This document shows, piece after piece, positions 1 through 11,671 of a stretch of 64,000 nucleotides of DNA. The stretch covers positions 248,001 to 312,000 of the forward strand of contig NZ_JADPIB010000001.1 of NCBI RefSeq assembly GCF_015767265.1, written 5' to 3'. The stretch is from Aureivirga marina. GTDB lineage: Bacteria; Bacteroidota; Bacteroidia; Flavobacteriales; Flavobacteriaceae. The translations under genes were made by a program, and so were the position numbers. Below the pieces are notes generated by a model. That model was given only the letters and a program-made list of their open reading frames with translations, did not search any database and had not been told where the DNA came from. Each line of letters starts with the position of its first letter. The stretch's first letter is position 1.

Positions 1-791
1 TTGCAGATTTTCGAGACCCTTGGACGAATATTGATTATTTTCATCAATTACCTTTAACTAAAAAAGCAAAGAAAAAACATCATTTTTTGGAAGAAAAAGT
101 TCTGAAAAAAGCTGATAAAGTTTTAGTTGTAGGGAAAACAATGCAAAAAGAATTTGAGCAATTTTCTAATCAAGTTTTTGTTATTGAAAATGGTTATGAT
201 TCCGAAATTTCTAAAGATGAAAATATTAATTTAGATTCTTATTTTTCAATTACACATATTGGACTGATGAATTCAGATAGAAATCATCAAATTCTTTGGG
301 AAAGTTTACAAGAATTAATTTCAGAAAACACAGATTTTGCAAAAAATTTTAAATTAAAATTGATAGGAAAATTAGATGCTTCTGTTCATTCAGATATTCA
401 AAAATATAATTTAGAAAAATTTGTAGAATTCATCGATTATTTACCTCATGATAAAGTGATTTCATATCAGAAAAATTCACAAGTTTTATTACTTTCTGTA
501 AATAATGTACCGAGTGCAAAAGCAATAATTACAGGGAAAATCTTTGAATATTTAATGGCAAAACGTCCAATAATTGGAATTGCGCCAGAAGATGGAGATT
601 TGGCAGAAATAATTCGGGAAACAAATAGTGGAAAAGTTGTAGGTTTTAAAGATAAAAAAGCTTTAAAAGAGTTGATTTTAAATTATTTTCAAGAATATCA
701 GAAAGGAAATCTACAAGTTAATAGTAAAAATATTGAAAAATACCATCGAAAAGAATTAACTAGGAAAATGGTTTCAATTATCAATGACTAA
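1..791 (+). CDS. Glycosyltransferase family 4, C-terminal part (5' end outside window)
   Basis: The reading frame is open from base 3, before any start codon, so the gene begins outside the window; about 262 residues are visible. The first residues read ADFRDPWT, a motif seen near the middle of GT-B fold glycosyltransferases of Bacteroidota. The Rossmann-type C-terminal half follows, with the sugar-nucleotide-binding region around KAIITGKIFEYLMAKRPIIG. Such enzymes move a sugar from a nucleotide donor to a lipid-linked or polysaccharide acceptor at the inner face of the membrane. Donor and acceptor cannot be read from this fragment. The gene probably belongs to a surface-polysaccharide cluster to the left. 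The TTG at 87 is internal and not the start. Confidence 0.85.
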   Translation, partial: ADFRDPWTNIDYFHQLPLTKKAKKKHHFLEEKVLKKADKVLVVGKTMQKEFEQFSNQVFVIENGYDSEISKDENINLDSYFSITHIGLMNSDRNHQILWESLQELISENTDFAKNFKLKLIGKLDASVHSDIQKYNLEKFVEFIDYLPHDKVISYQKNSQVLLLSVNNVPSAKAIITGKIFEYLMAKRPIIGIAPEDGDLAEIIRETNSGKVVGFKDKKALKELILNYFQEYQKGNLQVNSKNIEKYHRKELTRKMVSIIND

Positions 792-841
792 AAAAAATTC
801 TTTTTTTAAGTATAATTTTACTTTTGAAAAATACTTTATAT

Positions 842-880
842 AACAATTCCATGCGCAAAAATGCAACATGGAATATTGTT
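842..880. repeat. Imperfect inverted repeat in intergenic gap
   Basis: The arm AACAATTCCATG at 842-853 is matched by CATGGAATATTGTT at 867-880, complementary except for two extra bases. The intervening bases can add a short TGC/GCA pairing. No T-run follows, so a terminator is not indicated. Confidence 0.5.
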
Positions 881-1340
881 ATGAAAATTAATATTTTACA
901 ATTCAAACAGTAGTAAGCTTAGAAAAAGAATAAAAAGTAAAATTTAATCAACTTTCAAATTGTTAAGTACTAATAAATTCTTGTTTCATAATCTCAGTAT
1001 TTCTATAAGATTTATTTTGACACAAGAGACGCAAGATATATTCCTATTTCACATTAAATTCTCTTATCCAGAAGCAATAAAAACTCATTTTCTAAAATAG
1101 TTTCTATATAACTATTTGATTATAAGCACATCAACTTTCCTTTTTATAAAACTATTCTCTTTTACTTAATTTATTACTACACAAAAGTGTAGTTTATTTT
1201 TAAACATCATATTTAAATACCTCATTATCAATATGTAACACTGAAAATCAAAAATAGTTTGTATTTAAAATAGAATCATCAATCTAAGTAGCAAAAAGTT
1301 TTCGATTGATTAAAAAATGAAGTAAAAATATAGCAATAAA

Positions 1341-1368
1341 AAAAGGCTGTCTAAAAAGACAGCCTTTT
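1341..1368 (-). terminator. Rho-independent terminator after the DUF3467 gene
   Basis: AAAAGGCTGTCT at 1341-1352 and AGACAGCCTTTT at 1357-1368 form a perfect 12-bp stem with a 4-base loop. It lies 7 bp past the stop codon of the minus-strand gene at 1376, at the end of the rpoB-rpoC unit. T-rich sequence on the other side would let it work in both directions. Confidence 0.85.
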
Positions 1369-1375
1369 AATTTTT

Positions 1376-1693
1376 TTATGCTTCACCAGTTGGTCCAAAA
1401 TTCATTGGGATATGTGGTTGATCATAATCTTTAATTTCACCATGAGCCTGTTCGAATTTTTTAACATTCTCAGCTAATGCTTTTGTAAGTCTTTTTGCAT
1501 GTTGCGGAGTTAAAATAACTCTAGACTTTACTTTCGCTTTTGGTACTCCAGGCATCACACTAATAAAATCTACTATAAACTCAGAAATTGAGTGATTAAT
1601 AATAGCTAAGTTAGCATAAGTTCCTTCAGCAACTTTTTCGTCTAACTCAATATTAATTTGTTGCCCGTCGTTTTTTGGTTTATTATCTTCCAT
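1376..1693 (-). CDS. DUF3467 domain protein
   Basis: This 105-residue protein matches the DUF3467 family in length and sequence, with the core SEFIVDF and the block RVILTPQHAKRL. No biochemical function is established for the family as far as I know. It is soluble, without a signal peptide or membrane segment. It starts 9 bp after rpoC and is followed by a terminator, so it is probably the last gene of the rpoB-rpoC transcript. That placement next to rpoC suggests a link to transcription, but this is inference only. Confidence 0.85.
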   Translation of the reverse strand: MEDNKPKNDGQQINIELDEKVAEGTYANLAIINHSISEFIVDFISVMPGVPKAKVKSRVILTPQHAKRLTKALAENVKKFEQAHGEIKDYDQPHIPMNFGPTGEA

Positions 1694-1702
1694 TCATTAA
1701 AA

Positions 1703-4700
1703 TTAAAGATTTGAATCCATTTCATCCTTAGAACCAACGATAATATTATCATAAATTCTCATACCTGTACCTGCAGGAATTCTCTTACCTACAATTACAT
1801 TTTCTTTCAATCCTTCTAAGTAATCAACTTTTCCGTTTACAGCCGCTTCATTTAATACTTTCGTAGTTTCCTGGAACGATGCAGCAGAAATAAATGATTT
1901 CGTTTGTAACGAAGCTCTAGTAATACCTTGTAATACTTGTTCTGCTGTTGCAGGTTGTGCATCTCTAGTAATTACTAAGTTTTTATCATTACGTTTTAAG
2001 ATTGAATTCTCATCACGTAATTCACGTGGTGTAACTAATTGACCTGGTTTTAAGTTTTCAGAATCTCCAGCATCTTCCACAATCTTCATTCCGTAAATTG
2101 CATCATTTTGCTCGATAAAGTCATCTTTGTGAACTAATTGATTCTCTAAGAATAATGTATCTCCAGAATCGATAATTCTAACTTTACGCATCATTTGACG
2201 AACTACAACCTCAAAGTGTTTATCATTAATTTTTACCCCTTGAAGTCTATATACTTCTTGAATCTCATTTACTAAGAATTCTTGAACTTTAGAAGGTCCT
2301 TGAATATTCAAAATATCTGTTGGTGTAATTGCTCCATCAGAAAGAGGCATACCAGCTTTAACGTAATCGTTTTCTTGAACTAAGATTTGATTAGAAAGTT
2401 TTACTAAATACTTTTTAATATCTCCTAATTTAGATTCAACGATAATCTCACGGTTACCACGTTTAATTTTTCCGAATGATACAACACCATCAATCTCAGA
2501 AACAACTGCTGGGTTTGAAGGATTACGTGCTTCGAATAACTCTGTTACACGTGGAAGACCTCCGGTAATATCTCCAGCTTTTCCAGACTTACGAGGAATC
2601 TTCACTAAGATTTTACCAGTCTGAATTTTTTCATTATCCTCTACCATTAAGTGAGCACCTACAGGAAGTGAGTAAGATCTTAATACTTCTCCATCATTTC
2701 CTAAGATTAATAATGTAGGGATAACTTTTTTATTCTTAGATTCTGTAATTACTTTCTCTTGGAATCCTGTAGTTTCATCAATTTCTACGTTGTAATTAAC
2801 TCCTAATTCGATATTCTCGAATTGAACTTTTCCTCCAAACTCAGAAACGATAACTCCATTAAATGGATCCCATTGACAGATTACATCTCCTTTTTTCACT
2901 GTAGTACTTTCTCCAATGAAAATGTGAGAACCATAAGGGATATTATTTGTACTTAATACGATATCTGTTTCAGGATCAATGATCTTAATTTCAGATGTTC
3001 TAGAAATAACAATATTTACTTTGTTTCCTTTAGCATCTTCACCTTCAACCGTATGTAAATCTTCAATAATAGCTTTTCCTGGGAATTTAGCAATTAATTG
3101 GTTGTCCTCTGAAATGTTTCCTGCTACCCCTCCAACGTGGAATGTTCTCAGTGTAAGCTGTGTTCCAGGCTCTCCAATTGATTGTGCTGCGATAACTCCA
3201 ACTGCTTCTCCAATTTGAACCATCTTTCTTGTTGAAAGACTTTGTCCATAACATTTCGCACAAATTCCTAATTTAGCCTCACAAGTTAATGCTGTACGTA
3301 CTTCTACGCTTTCAATTGGAGATTCTTCAATCTTTGCAATAATTTGCTCCGTAATTTCTTCTCCAGATTTAGCATAAACTTCTTTAGTAATTGGATCTAC
3401 AACATCATTTAATGCTACACGTCCAATAATTCTTTCTCCAAGAGTTTCAACGATTTCATCGTTTTTCTTTAATGCCTGAACATTTAATCCTCTTAAAGTT
3501 CCACAATCATCTTCGTTGATAATTACATCTTGTGCAACATCTACTAAACGACGTGTTAAATATCCTGCATCGGCAGTTTTTAAGGCAGTATCGGCTAGAC
3601 CTTTACGAGCTCCGTGCGTTGAGATAAAGTATTCAAGAATTGAAAGACCTTCTTTAAAGTTAGAAAGAATTGGGTTTTCAATAATTTCTCCACCTCCTGC
3701 TGTAGATTTCTTAGGTTTTGCCATCAGACCACGCATACCAGTTAACTGACGAATTTGCTCTTTCGAACCTCTGGCCCCAGAATCAAGCATCATATATACA
3801 GAGTTGAATCCTTGTTGATCTTCTCTTAGACGCTTCATTGAAAGCTCAGTTAAACGATTGTTTGCTGATCCCCAAATATCAATTACCTGATTGTAACGTT
3901 CTTTGTTTGTCAACATACCCATGTTATAGTTCATGATAATTTCATCAACTTTAGCATTGGCTTCAGCAATCATTGTTTTCTTTTCTGGTGGGATAATGAT
4001 ATCTCCTAAACTAAATGATAATCCTCCTTGGAATGCATATTTATATCCCATGTTCTTGATATCATCTAGGAATTTTCCTGTTGTAGGAATATCCGTAACC
4101 TTTAAGATTCTACCAATGATATCTCTTAAAGATTTTTTATTTAATACCTCGTTGATGAATCCTGCTTTCTCTGGTACAACTTCATTAACTAAAACTCTAC
4201 CAACAGTAGTTTTAATAATTTTTTGTACTCTATCACCATTTTCATCAATATCCCAAGTTTTCACCTTAATTCCTGCATTCAAGTCAACAGCTTTTTCGTT
4301 GAAAGCAATAATTAATTCTTCAGGTGAATAGAAAGTTAATCCTTCTCCTTTGATTGGATATTCTGGAGTAGACTTTCTTTCTTTTGTCATATAATATAAT
4401 CCTAAAACCATATCCTGAGAAGGTACAGTAATAGGCGCACCATTTGCAGGGTTTAAGATATTATGAGAAGCTAACATTAATAATTGTGCTTCTAAAATAG
4501 CTTCTGGTCCTAATGGTAAGTGAACGGCCATCTGATCCCCATCGAAATCGGCATTGAAGGCAGTACACACTAATGGGTGTAATTGAATTGCTTTTCCTTC
4601 AATTAATTTCGGTTGGAAAGCCTGAATACCTAAACGGTGAAGTGTAGGGGCACGGTTAAGAAGAACTGGATGTCCTTTTAATACGTTTTCTAAAATATCC

Positions 4701-5977
4701 CAAACTACTGGTTCGCGTTTATCGATAATCTTCTTCGCAGATTTAACCGTTTTTACAATTCCTCTTTCTATTAACTTACGAATAATAAAAGGTTTGTAAA
4801 GCTCAGCTGCCATATCTTTTGGTAAACCACACTCATATAATTTTAAAGTTGGTCCTACAACAATTACAGAACGAGCAGAATAATCTACACGTTTACCAAG
4901 TAAGTTTTGACGGAAACGACCTTGTTTACCTTTTAATGAGTCAGATAAAGATTTTAATGGTCTGTTTGATTCTGTCTTAACAGCAGATGATTTTCTTGTG
5001 TTGTCGAATAATGAATCAACAGATTCTTGAAGCATACGTTTTTCATTACGTAAGATTACTTCAGGAGCTTTGATTTCCATTAATCGTTTTAAACGATTGT
5101 TACGGATAATTACACGACGATATAAATCATTTAAATCAGAAGTTGCAAATCTACCTCCATCTAAAGGTACAAGAGGACGTAATTCTGGTGGGATTACTGG
5201 GATAGCCTTCATAATCATCCACTCAGGTAAGTTCTCTCTATTTTTATTTGCATCTTTAAAAGCTTGAACTACATTCAAACGCTTTAAAGCTTCTGTTTTT
5301 CTTTGTTTAGAAGTTTCAGTGTTAGCTTTATGTCTTAATTCATAAGATAATTGATCTAAATCAATATTTGCTAATAAATCAATTAAACATTCTGCTCCCA
5401 TTTTTGCAACGAATTTCTCAGGATCAGAATCTTCTAAATACTGATTCTCGATTGGAAGAGTTTCTAAAATATCTAAATACTCTTCTTCTGTTAAGAAATC
5501 CATTTTTTGTAATGGTACACCATCTAAGTTTTTAACTCCAGCTGGATTGATTACTACATATCTTTCATAGTAGATAATCATATCTAACTTTTTCGAAGGT
5601 AAACCTAAAAGGTATCCCATTTTGTTTGGTAATGACCTGAAGTACCAAATGTGAGCAACAGGCACAACTAAATTGATGTGTCCAACTCTATCTCTACGTA
5701 CTTTCTTTTCAGTTACCTCTACACCACATCGATCACAAACGATTCCCTTGTAACGAATTCTTTTATACTTCCCACAAGCACATTCGTAATCTTTAATTGG
5801 TCCAAAAATACGTTCACAAAATAAACCATCTCTTTCTGGTTTGTGTGTACGATAATTTATAGTTTCTGGTTTTAAAACTTCTCCATTAGAGCTAGATAAA
5901 ATAGACTCTGGTGAAGATAAACCAATTGAGATTTTATTAAACTTTTTTACAGTGTATTTATCGTTCTTTTTTGCCAT
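1703..5977 (-). CDS. rpoC: DNA-directed RNA polymerase subunit beta'
   Basis: This is the largest subunit of RNA polymerase, which holds the catalytic Mg2+ and clamps the DNA-RNA hybrid. The 1424-residue length is normal for Bacteroidota. The first zinc site uses C66, C68, C81 and C84. The absolutely conserved metal-binding motif NADFDGDQ lies at residues 475-482. The second zinc-binding region ([11 protein letters not shown]) and the trigger-loop region ([13 protein letters not shown]) come later in the chain. The gene follows rpoB after an 84-bp gap that contains a perfect hairpin, and it is followed by a DUF3467 gene. I see no truncation or frameshift. Confidence 0.99.
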   Translation of the reverse strand: MAKKNDKYTVKKFNKISIGLSSPESILSSSNGEVLKPETINYRTHKPERDGLFCERIFGPIKDYECACGKYKRIRYKGIVCDRCGVEVTEKKVRRDRVGHINLVVPVAHIWYFRSLPNKMGYLLGLPSKKLDMIIYYERYVVINPAGVKNLDGVPLQKMDFLTEEEYLDILETLPIENQYLEDSDPEKFVAKMGAECLIDLLANIDLDQLSYELRHKANTETSKQRKTEALKRLNVVQAFKDANKNRENLPEWMIMKAIPVIPPELRPLVPLDGGRFATSDLNDLYRRVIIRNNRLKRLMEIKAPEVILRNEKRMLQESVDSLFDNTRKSSAVKTESNRPLKSLSDSLKGKQGRFRQNLLGKRVDYSARSVIVVGPTLKLYECGLPKDMAAELYKPFIIRKLIERGIVKTVKSAKKIIDKREPVVWDILENVLKGHPVLLNRAPTLHRLGIQAFQPKLIEGKAIQLHPLVCTAFNADFDGDQMAVHLPLGPEAILEAQLLMLASHNILNPANGAPITVPSQDMVLGLYYMTKERKSTPEYPIKGEGLTFYSPEELIIAFNEKAVDLNAGIKVKTWDIDENGDRVQKIIKTTVGRVLVNEVVPEKAGFINEVLNKKSLRDIIGRILKVTDIPTTGKFLDDIKNMGYKYAFQGGLSFSLGDIIIPPEKKTMIAEANAKVDEIIMNYNMGMLTNKERYNQVIDIWGSANNRLTELSMKRLREDQQGFNSVYMMLDSGARGSKEQIRQLTGMRGLMAKPKKSTAGGGEIIENPILSNFKEGLSILEYFISTHGARKGLADTALKTADAGYLTRRLVDVAQDVIINEDDCGTLRGLNVQALKKNDEIVETLGERIIGRVALNDVVDPITKEVYAKSGEEITEQIIAKIEESPIESVEVRTALTCEAKLGICAKCYGQSLSTRKMVQIGEAVGVIAAQSIGEPGTQLTLRTFHVGGVAGNISEDNQLIAKFPGKAIIEDLHTVEGEDAKGNKVNIVISRTSEIKIIDPETDIVLSTNNIPYGSHIFIGESTTVKKGDVICQWDPFNGVIVSEFGGKVQFENIELGVNYNVEIDETTGFQEKVITESKNKKVIPTLLILGNDGEVLRSYSLPVGAHLMVEDNEKIQTGKILVKIPRKSGKAGDITGGLPRVTELFEARNPSNPAVVSEIDGVVSFGKIKRGNREIIVESKLGDIKKYLVKLSNQILVQENDYVKAGMPLSDGAITPTDILNIQGPSKVQEFLVNEIQEVYRLQGVKINDKHFEVVVRQMMRKVRIIDSGDTLFLENQLVHKDDFIEQNDAIYGMKIVEDAGDSENLKPGQLVTPRELRDENSILKRNDKNLVITRDAQPATAEQVLQGITRASLQTKSFISAASFQETTKVLNEAAVNGKVDYLEGLKENVIVGKRIPAGTGMRIYDNIIVGSKDEMDSNL

Positions 5978-6020
5978 GATATATGGTTTCGAATTGAAAT
6001 GTAAAAATTCTTCATTTAAA

Positions 6021-6050
6021 TTGAGAGTATTACATACATAATACTCTCAA
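6021..6050 (-). other. Perfect 12-bp hairpin between rpoB and rpoC
   Basis: TTGAGAGTATTA at 6021-6032 and TAATACTCTCAA at 6039-6050 are exact reverse complements around a 6-base loop. The hairpin lies in the 84-bp gap between the rpoB stop and the rpoC start. On the transcribed strand it is followed by a mixed AT tract and not by a clean U-run, so strong termination is unlikely. RNA processing or a partial attenuator would fit. Confidence 0.7.
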
Positions 6051-6061
6051 TTAGTATAATA

Positions 6062-9000
6062 TTATTCTTCTAGTCTAACGTCTAATCCAAGACCTTTAAG
6101 CTCATGCATTAATACATTGAACGATTCTGGAAGACCTGGTTCTGGCATTGTTTCACCTTTCACAATAGCTTCATAAGCTTTTGCTCTACCCATTACATCA
6201 TCAGATTTAATAGTTAAGATCTCTCTTAATGTTGATGATGCTCCATAGGCTTCTAGTGCCCAAACCTCCATTTCTCCAAAACGCTGACCTCCGAATTGTG
6301 CTTTACCTCCAAGTGGTTGTTGCGTAATCAATGAGTATGGTCCAATCGAACGAGCGTGCATCTTATCATCAATCATATGACCAAGTTTAATCATATAAAT
6401 AACTCCAACTGTTGCAGGCTGATCGAATCTTTCTCCAGTACCTCCATCAAATAGATAAGAGTGTCCAAATCTTGGAATACCAGCTTCATCTGTATATTCA
6501 GTAATTTGGTCAATTGATGCACCATCAAAAATCGGAGTAGCATATTTCTTATCTAATTTTTGACCAGCCCATCCAAGTACTGTTTCATAAATCTGTCCAA
6601 TATTCATACGAGATGGTACCCCTAGTGGATTTAATACAATATCAACTGGTGTTCCATCTTCTAAGAATGGCATATCTTCTTGACGAACAATACGAGCAAC
6701 AATACCTTTGTTTCCGTGACGTCCCGCCATCTTATCTCCTACTTTCAATTTACGTTTCTTAGCGATGTAAATTTTAGCAAGTTTTACAATTCCTGATGGT
6801 AATTCATCTCCAACAGAAATAGTGAATTTTTCTCTTCTTAAAGCTCCTTGTAAATCACTTACTTTAATCTTGTAGTTATGGATTAATTCTGTAACAAGAA
6901 CATTTAAATCCTCGTCTGTTGTCCATGCTCCTTTAGTTAAATGTGTAAAATCTTGAACAGCATTTAACATTTTTAAAGTAAATTTCTTACCTCTTGGGAA
7001 TACATCTTCACCTAAATCGTTTTGAACTCCTTGAGAAGTTTTTCCACTAATAAGTGTGAATAATTTTTCAATTAAGATCTCTCTTAACTCTTCAAACTTA
7101 CCAGTATATTTAGCTTCTAATCTTGCAACATCTTCTTTATCTCTAGTTCTCTTCGATTTATCTTTAACAGCTCTCTTGAATAATTTCTTATCAATAACAA
7201 CTCCTCTTAAAGATGGTGAAGCTTTTAATGAAGCATCTTTTACATCTCCAGCTTTATCACCAAAGATTGCACGTAAAAGTTTTTCTTCTGGTGTAGGATC
7301 AGATTCTCCTTTTGGAGTAATCTTACCAATAAGAATATCACCAGGTTTTACTTCAGCTCCGATACGAATCATTCCGTTTTCGTCAAGATCTTTAGTAGCA
7401 TCTTCACTTACATTTGGAATATCATTTGTAAGTTCTTCAGCTCCTAATTTTGTATCTCTAACATCTAAAGAATATTCATCAATATGAATAGAAGTAAAGA
7501 TATCTTCTCTTACAACTCTTTCAGAAATCACAATCGCATCCTCGAAGTTATATCCTTTCCAAGGCATGAAGGCAACTTTCATATTTCTACCTAAAGCTAA
7601 CTCTCCATTTTGCGTAGCATATCCTTCACAAAGAACTTGTCCTTCTTCAACTCTATCACCTTTTCTAACAATTGGTTTTAAGTTAATAGAAGTACCTTGG
7701 TTTGTTTTTCTAAACTTGATTAACTTATATTTAGTAATCTCATCTTCAAAACTTACCATTTTTTCATCATCAGTTCTGTCATAGATAATGTGAATCTCAT
7801 TAGAATCAACATATTCTACAACTCCATTTCCTTCAGCATTGATAAGTACTCTTGAATCTTTTGCAACTCTTCTTTCTAATCCTGTTCCTACGATTGGTGC
7901 TTCAGGTCTTAACAATGGTACAGCCTGACGCATCATGTTCGATCCCATTAACGCACGGTTGGCATCATCATGTTCTAAGAAAGGAATTAAAGAAGCTGAA
8001 ATAGATGCAATTTGGTTCGCAGAAACATCCATATAGTTTACATCAGTTGGCTCAACTACAGGGAAATCTCCATTTTCACGAATAATTACTCTACTATCAA
8101 CAAAAGATCCATCTTCATTTAAAGCAATGTTAGATTGTGCAATCTTCATTCCTTCTTCCTCTTCTGCACTTAAGTAAATAGGAGCATTTTCGAAGTTTAC
8201 TTGTCCTTCATCCACTTTATGATAAGGAGTTTCGATAAATCCTAAATTATTTACTTTTGCATAAACAGCTAAAGATGAAATTAGTCCAATATTTGGTCCT
8301 TCAGGAGTTTCAATTGGACATAATCTTCCGTAATGTGTATAGTGAACGTCTCGAACCTCGAATCCCGCTCTTTCACGAGAAAGACCTCCAGGTCCTAAGG
8401 CAGATAAACGACGTTTGTGCGTAATCTCAGCTAATGGATTTGTTTGATCCATAAATTGAGAAAGCTGATTTGTTCCGAAGAACGAATTAATTACAGAAGA
8501 AAGTGTTTTAGCATTAATTAAGTCAATAGGTGTAAATACCTCATTGTCACGAACGTTCATTCTTTCACGAATTGTTCTTGCCATACGAGATAAACCAACA
8601 CCAAACTGTGCAGCTAATTGCTCACCTACAGTACGAACACGTCTGTTAGATAAGTGATCAATATCATCTACTTCAGCTTTTGAATTAATTAATTTAATTA
8701 AGTTTTGAACGATTGTAATGATATCTTCTTTTGTAAGAACTTTGATATCAATATCAACATCCAATTCTAATTTTGTATTCATTCTATAACGACCTACTTC
8801 ACCAAGGTTATATCTTTGCTCTGAGAAGAACAATTTATCAATAATACCTTTTGCAGTTTCATAATCTGGCGGTTCAGCGTTACGTAATTGTCTATAAATA
8901 TGTTCAACGGCCTCTTTTTCAGAGTTTGTTGGATCTTTTTGAAGTGTGTTATGAATAATCGCATAATCTCCAGACTCATTGTCTTCTTTATGCAATAAAA

Positions 9001-9877
9001 TTGTTTTAGTTCCAGCATCAACGATTTCTTCAATATGCTCTTTCTCTAAAATTGTATCACGATCGAAAATAATTTCGTTACGCTCAATTGATACAACTTC
9101 ACCAGTATCTTCATCTACGAAATCTTCATGCCATGTTTTAAGCACACGAGCGGCTAATTTACGTCCTAAGACTTTCTTTAACCCACTCTTAGAAACTTTA
9201 ATCTCTTCAGCAAGATCAAAAATTTCTAAAATATCTTTATCTCTTTCAAAACCAATAGCTCTGAAAAGAGTAGTTACAGGTAATTTTTTCTTACGATCAA
9301 TGTAAGCATACATCACCTGATTAATATCTGTAGCAAATTCTATCCATGAACCTTTAAAAGGAATAATTCTAGCAGAATATAATTTTGTTCCATTTGCATG
9401 GAATGACTGTCCGAAGAATACTCCAGGAGAACGGTGTAATTGAGAAACTACAACTCTTTCAGCTCCATTTATCACAAAAGTACCACTATGTGTCATATAA
9501 GGAATAGTTCCTAAATACACATCTTGTACAATTGTTTCAAAATCTTCATGTTCAGGATCTGTACAATAAAGCTTTAATCTAGCTTTTAGAGGTACACTAT
9601 AGGTTAATCCTCTTTCAATACATTCTTGAATTGTATAACGAGGGGGGTCAACAAAATAGTCAAGAAACTCTAGTACAAATTGATTACGAGTATCTGTAAT
9701 TGGAAAATTATCAGAGAAGGTTTTAAAAAGTCCTTCGTTACTTCTCACTTCAGCTTTTGTCTGTAATTGAAAGAAATCTTGAAATGACTTGATCTGAATG
9801 TCCAAGAAATCAGGATATTCAGTAGTCAAATTAGCTGATGAAAAGTTTATTCTTTCAGTGCTATTTTTCGTTGCCAA
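6062..9877 (-). CDS. rpoB: DNA-directed RNA polymerase subunit beta
   Basis: This subunit forms the active-site cleft together with beta'. I place the start at the TTG at 9875-9877, giving 1271 residues beginning [14 protein letters not shown]. Flavobacterial RpoB proteins begin the same way, a few residues before ERINFSSA. A longer frame to a TTG at 9934 would add 19 unusual residues and would begin only 4 bp after a strong hairpin. The rifampicin-pocket segments ([18 protein letters not shown], then [10 protein letters not shown]) show no obvious resistance substitution. The C-terminal clamp region ([18 protein letters not shown]) is intact. The gene lies downstream of rplL and upstream of rpoC. 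Confidence 0.98.
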   Translation of the reverse strand: MATKNSTERINFSSANLTTEYPDFLDIQIKSFQDFFQLQTKAEVRSNEGLFKTFSDNFPITDTRNQFVLEFLDYFVDPPRYTIQECIERGLTYSVPLKARLKLYCTDPEHEDFETIVQDVYLGTIPYMTHSGTFVINGAERVVVSQLHRSPGVFFGQSFHANGTKLYSARIIPFKGSWIEFATDINQVMYAYIDRKKKLPVTTLFRAIGFERDKDILEIFDLAEEIKVSKSGLKKVLGRKLAARVLKTWHEDFVDEDTGEVVSIERNEIIFDRDTILEKEHIEEIVDAGTKTILLHKEDNESGDYAIIHNTLQKDPTNSEKEAVEHIYRQLRNAEPPDYETAKGIIDKLFFSEQRYNLGEVGRYRMNTKLELDVDIDIKVLTKEDIITIVQNLIKLINSKAEVDDIDHLSNRRVRTVGEQLAAQFGVGLSRMARTIRERMNVRDNEVFTPIDLINAKTLSSVINSFFGTNQLSQFMDQTNPLAEITHKRRLSALGPGGLSRERAGFEVRDVHYTHYGRLCPIETPEGPNIGLISSLAVYAKVNNLGFIETPYHKVDEGQVNFENAPIYLSAEEEEGMKIAQSNIALNEDGSFVDSRVIIRENGDFPVVEPTDVNYMDVSANQIASISASLIPFLEHDDANRALMGSNMMRQAVPLLRPEAPIVGTGLERRVAKDSRVLINAEGNGVVEYVDSNEIHIIYDRTDDEKMVSFEDEITKYKLIKFRKTNQGTSINLKPIVRKGDRVEEGQVLCEGYATQNGELALGRNMKVAFMPWKGYNFEDAIVISERVVREDIFTSIHIDEYSLDVRDTKLGAEELTNDIPNVSEDATKDLDENGMIRIGAEVKPGDILIGKITPKGESDPTPEEKLLRAIFGDKAGDVKDASLKASPSLRGVVIDKKLFKRAVKDKSKRTRDKEDVARLEAKYTGKFEELREILIEKLFTLISGKTSQGVQNDLGEDVFPRGKKFTLKMLNAVQDFTHLTKGAWTTDEDLNVLVTELIHNYKIKVSDLQGALRREKFTISVGDELPSGIVKLAKIYIAKKRKLKVGDKMAGRHGNKGIVARIVRQEDMPFLEDGTPVDIVLNPLGVPSRMNIGQIYETVLGWAGQKLDKKYATPIFDGASIDQITEYTDEAGIPRFGHSYLFDGGTGERFDQPATVGVIYMIKLGHMIDDKMHARSIGPYSLITQQPLGGKAQFGGQRFGEMEVWALEAYGASSTLREILTIKSDDVMGRAKAYEAIVKGETMPEPGLPESFNVLMHELKGLGLDVRLEE

Positions 9878-9937
9878 TGGACAAAGTGTTTTGATTAAAA
9901 TTTTGTTAAAATATAAGAACGAATATATACGCAAAAT

Positions 9938-9976
9938 GGTTTAGGTCTAAAGGTTATTCACCCAAAGACCTAAACC
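9938..9976 (-). other. Hairpin between rplL and rpoB
   Basis: GGTTTAGGTCT at 9938-9948 and AGACCTAAACC at 9966-9976 pair perfectly over 11 bp with a 17-base loop. The element lies between rplL and rpoB, where other bacteria have a partial terminator or an RNase III site that lowers rpoBC expression relative to the ribosomal genes. No uridine run follows on the transcribed strand, so processing or attenuation is more likely than full termination. Confidence 0.7.
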
Positions 9977-10000
9977 TTAATGTCTTTTAGACTTAAAAGC

Positions 10001-10372
10001 TTACTTAAGCTCAACTTCAGCTCCTGCCTCTTCTAAAGATTTTTTAAGACCTTCTGCCTCATCTTTAGATACTCCTTCTTTAACTGGAGCTGGTGTAGAA
10101 TCAACTACTGCTTTAGCTTCTTTTAATCCTAATCCTGTTAATTCTTTAACTAATTTTACAACAGCTAATTTAGAACCTCCTGCTGCTTTTAAGATTACGT
10201 CGAATTCAGTTTTCTCTTCTGCTGCTTCACCACCTGCTGCTGGTCCAGCTACTGCTACAGCTGCTGCTGCAGGCTCAATTCCGTACTCTTCTTTTAAAAT
10301 ATCAGCTAACTCATTTACTTCTTTTACTGTTAAGTTAACAAGTTGTTCTGCGAAATCTTTTAAATCTGCCAT
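10001..10372 (-). CDS. rplL: 50S ribosomal protein L7/L12 (bL12)
   Basis: The 123-residue stalk protein recruits translation factors to the ribosome. It shows the usual three parts: an N-terminal dimerisation helix (residues 1-30), an Ala/Gly-rich hinge at about 34-54, and the globular C-terminal domain with [15 protein letters not shown]. It follows rplJ at a distance of 47 bp in the same direction. Confidence 0.98.
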   Translation of the reverse strand: MADLKDFAEQLVNLTVKEVNELADILKEEYGIEPAAAAVAVAGPAAGGEAAEEKTEFDVILKAAGGSKLAVVKLVKELTGLGLKEAKAVVDSTPAPVKEGVSKDEAEGLKKSLEEAGAEVELK

Positions 10373-10419
10373 TTTGTTTTGTTTTAAAAAAATTATTATT
10401 TAGTGTATTTGTGCTTTCG

Positions 10420-10938
10420 TTATTCTTTTTCAGATAAAGTCTTAAGTATACCTGAAAGTTTTGAACCTCCTGATTGTAATGCTGAAACAACATTTTTCGC
10501 TGGAGATTGTAATAATCCAATGATATCCGCGATAACTTCTTCTTTAGATTTGATGCTTACTAATGCGTCTAATTGGTCATCTCCAACATAAACAGCTTCT
10601 TCAACATAAGCACCTTTTAATAAAGGCTTATCAGATTTTTTACGGAATTCTTTGATTACTTTTGCTGGAGCATTTCCAGTCTCAGATAACATTAAAGAAG
10701 TACTTCCTTTTAAAGTAGTAGGTAATTCTCCAAAATCTTTATCTGATTTTTCCATTGCTTTAGCAAGCAATGTATTTTTAACAACTGCTAATTGTACGTT
10801 TTCTTTAAAACAAGCTCTACGTAAATCCGAAGTATCCTGAGCATTTAATCCTGAAATATCTGCTAAGTAAAAAATATTTCCTTCAGTTAATTGCGCTGTT
10901 AAATCTTCTATAATTGCTGATTTTTCTTCTCTAGTCAT
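10420..10938 (-). CDS. rplJ: 50S ribosomal protein L10 (uL10)
   Basis: The 172-residue protein anchors L7/L12 dimers to 23S rRNA at the stalk base. It carries the conserved N-terminal start (TREEKSAIIEDL) and the core FYLADISGLNAQDTSDLRR. Only 22 bp separate it from rplA, so a long independent L10 leader of the enterobacterial kind is absent. Any autoregulatory site would have to overlap the end of rplA. Confidence 0.97.
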   Translation of the reverse strand: MTREEKSAIIEDLTAQLTEGNIFYLADISGLNAQDTSDLRRACFKENVQLAVVKNTLLAKAMEKSDKDFGELPTTLKGSTSLMLSETGNAPAKVIKEFRKKSDKPLLKGAYVEEAVYVGDDQLDALVSIKSKEEVIADIIGLLQSPAKNVVSALQSGGSKLSGILKTLSEKE

Positions 10939-10960
10939 AATTAATGAGTTTTAACGAACA

Positions 10961-11650
10961 TTAAACTGTTTTAGGATCAATTGCAACACCTGGACTCATA
11001 GTACTTGACATAGAAATACTCTTAATATAAGTACCTTTAGCTGCAGTTGGCTTTAATTTAATAATCGTTTGAATTAATTCATTTGCATTTTCAGTAATCT
11101 TTTGAGCATCAAAAGATACCTTTCCAATAGCAGCATGTACGATTCCTGTTTTATCAACTTTAAAGTCAATTTTACCAGCTTTTACATCTTTTACTGCTTT
11201 TGCAATATCCATTGTTACTGTACCAGTTTTTGGGTTTGGCATTAAACCTCTAGGTCCTAAAATTCTACCTAATGGTCCTAATTTCCCCATTACACTTGGC
11301 ATAGTAATGATTACATCAACATCTGTCCAACCACCTTTGATTTTTTGTAAATATTCATCTAAACCAACGTAGTCAGCTCCTGCTTCTTTAGCATCAGCTT
11401 CCTTATCTGGAGTAACTAAAGCTAAAACTTTTACATCTTTACCAGTTCCGTGAGGTAATGTTACAACCCCTCTTACCATTTGATTTGCCTTACGAGGATC
11501 TACTCCTAATCTTACAGCTAAATCTACAGATGCATCAAAGTTTACACTTGTAATATCTTTTACTAATGTAGCAGCATCTTCTAAACTGTATGCTTTTGTT
11601 GCATCAACTTTACTTACAGCTTCCTTTTGCTTTTTTGTTAATTTTGCCAT
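10961..11650 (-). CDS. rplA: 50S ribosomal protein L1 (uL1)
   Basis: The 229-residue L1 stalk protein helps release deacylated tRNA from the E site and represses its own operon in many bacteria. The signature [18 protein letters not shown] is present. It is preceded by rplK with a 21-bp gap and followed by rplJ, the usual L11-L1-L10-L12 order. Confidence 0.98.
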   Translation of the reverse strand: MAKLTKKQKEAVSKVDATKAYSLEDAATLVKDITSVNFDASVDLAVRLGVDPRKANQMVRGVVTLPHGTGKDVKVLALVTPDKEADAKEAGADYVGLDEYLQKIKGGWTDVDVIITMPSVMGKLGPLGRILGPRGLMPNPKTGTVTMDIAKAVKDVKAGKIDFKVDKTGIVHAAIGKVSFDAQKITENANELIQTIIKLKPTAAKGTYIKSISMSSTMSPGVAIDPKTV

Positions 11651-11671
11651 CTCTAATAAACGTTATTAAGA

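Larger units (their letters stand above)
792..1375. other. Gene-free gap of about 580 bp
   Basis: I see no credible coding region here. The gap holds a TAnnTTTG match (TACTTTTG, 819-826), an imperfect inverted repeat at 842-880, and the terminator hairpin at 1341-1368. The rest is AT-rich sequence with stops in every frame. It separates the polysaccharide gene from the RNA polymerase cluster. Confidence 0.6.

Noticed and set aside
2979-5267. Several plus-strand open frames inside rpoC
   Set aside because: They lie antisense to a highly conserved gene, have no promoter or family likeness, and arise from codon bias on the other strand.
9878-9934. N-terminal extension of rpoB to a TTG at 9934
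   Set aside because: The 19 extra residues do not resemble flavobacterial RpoB, the start would lie 4 bp after a strong hairpin, and the TTG at 9877 restores the usual N-terminus.
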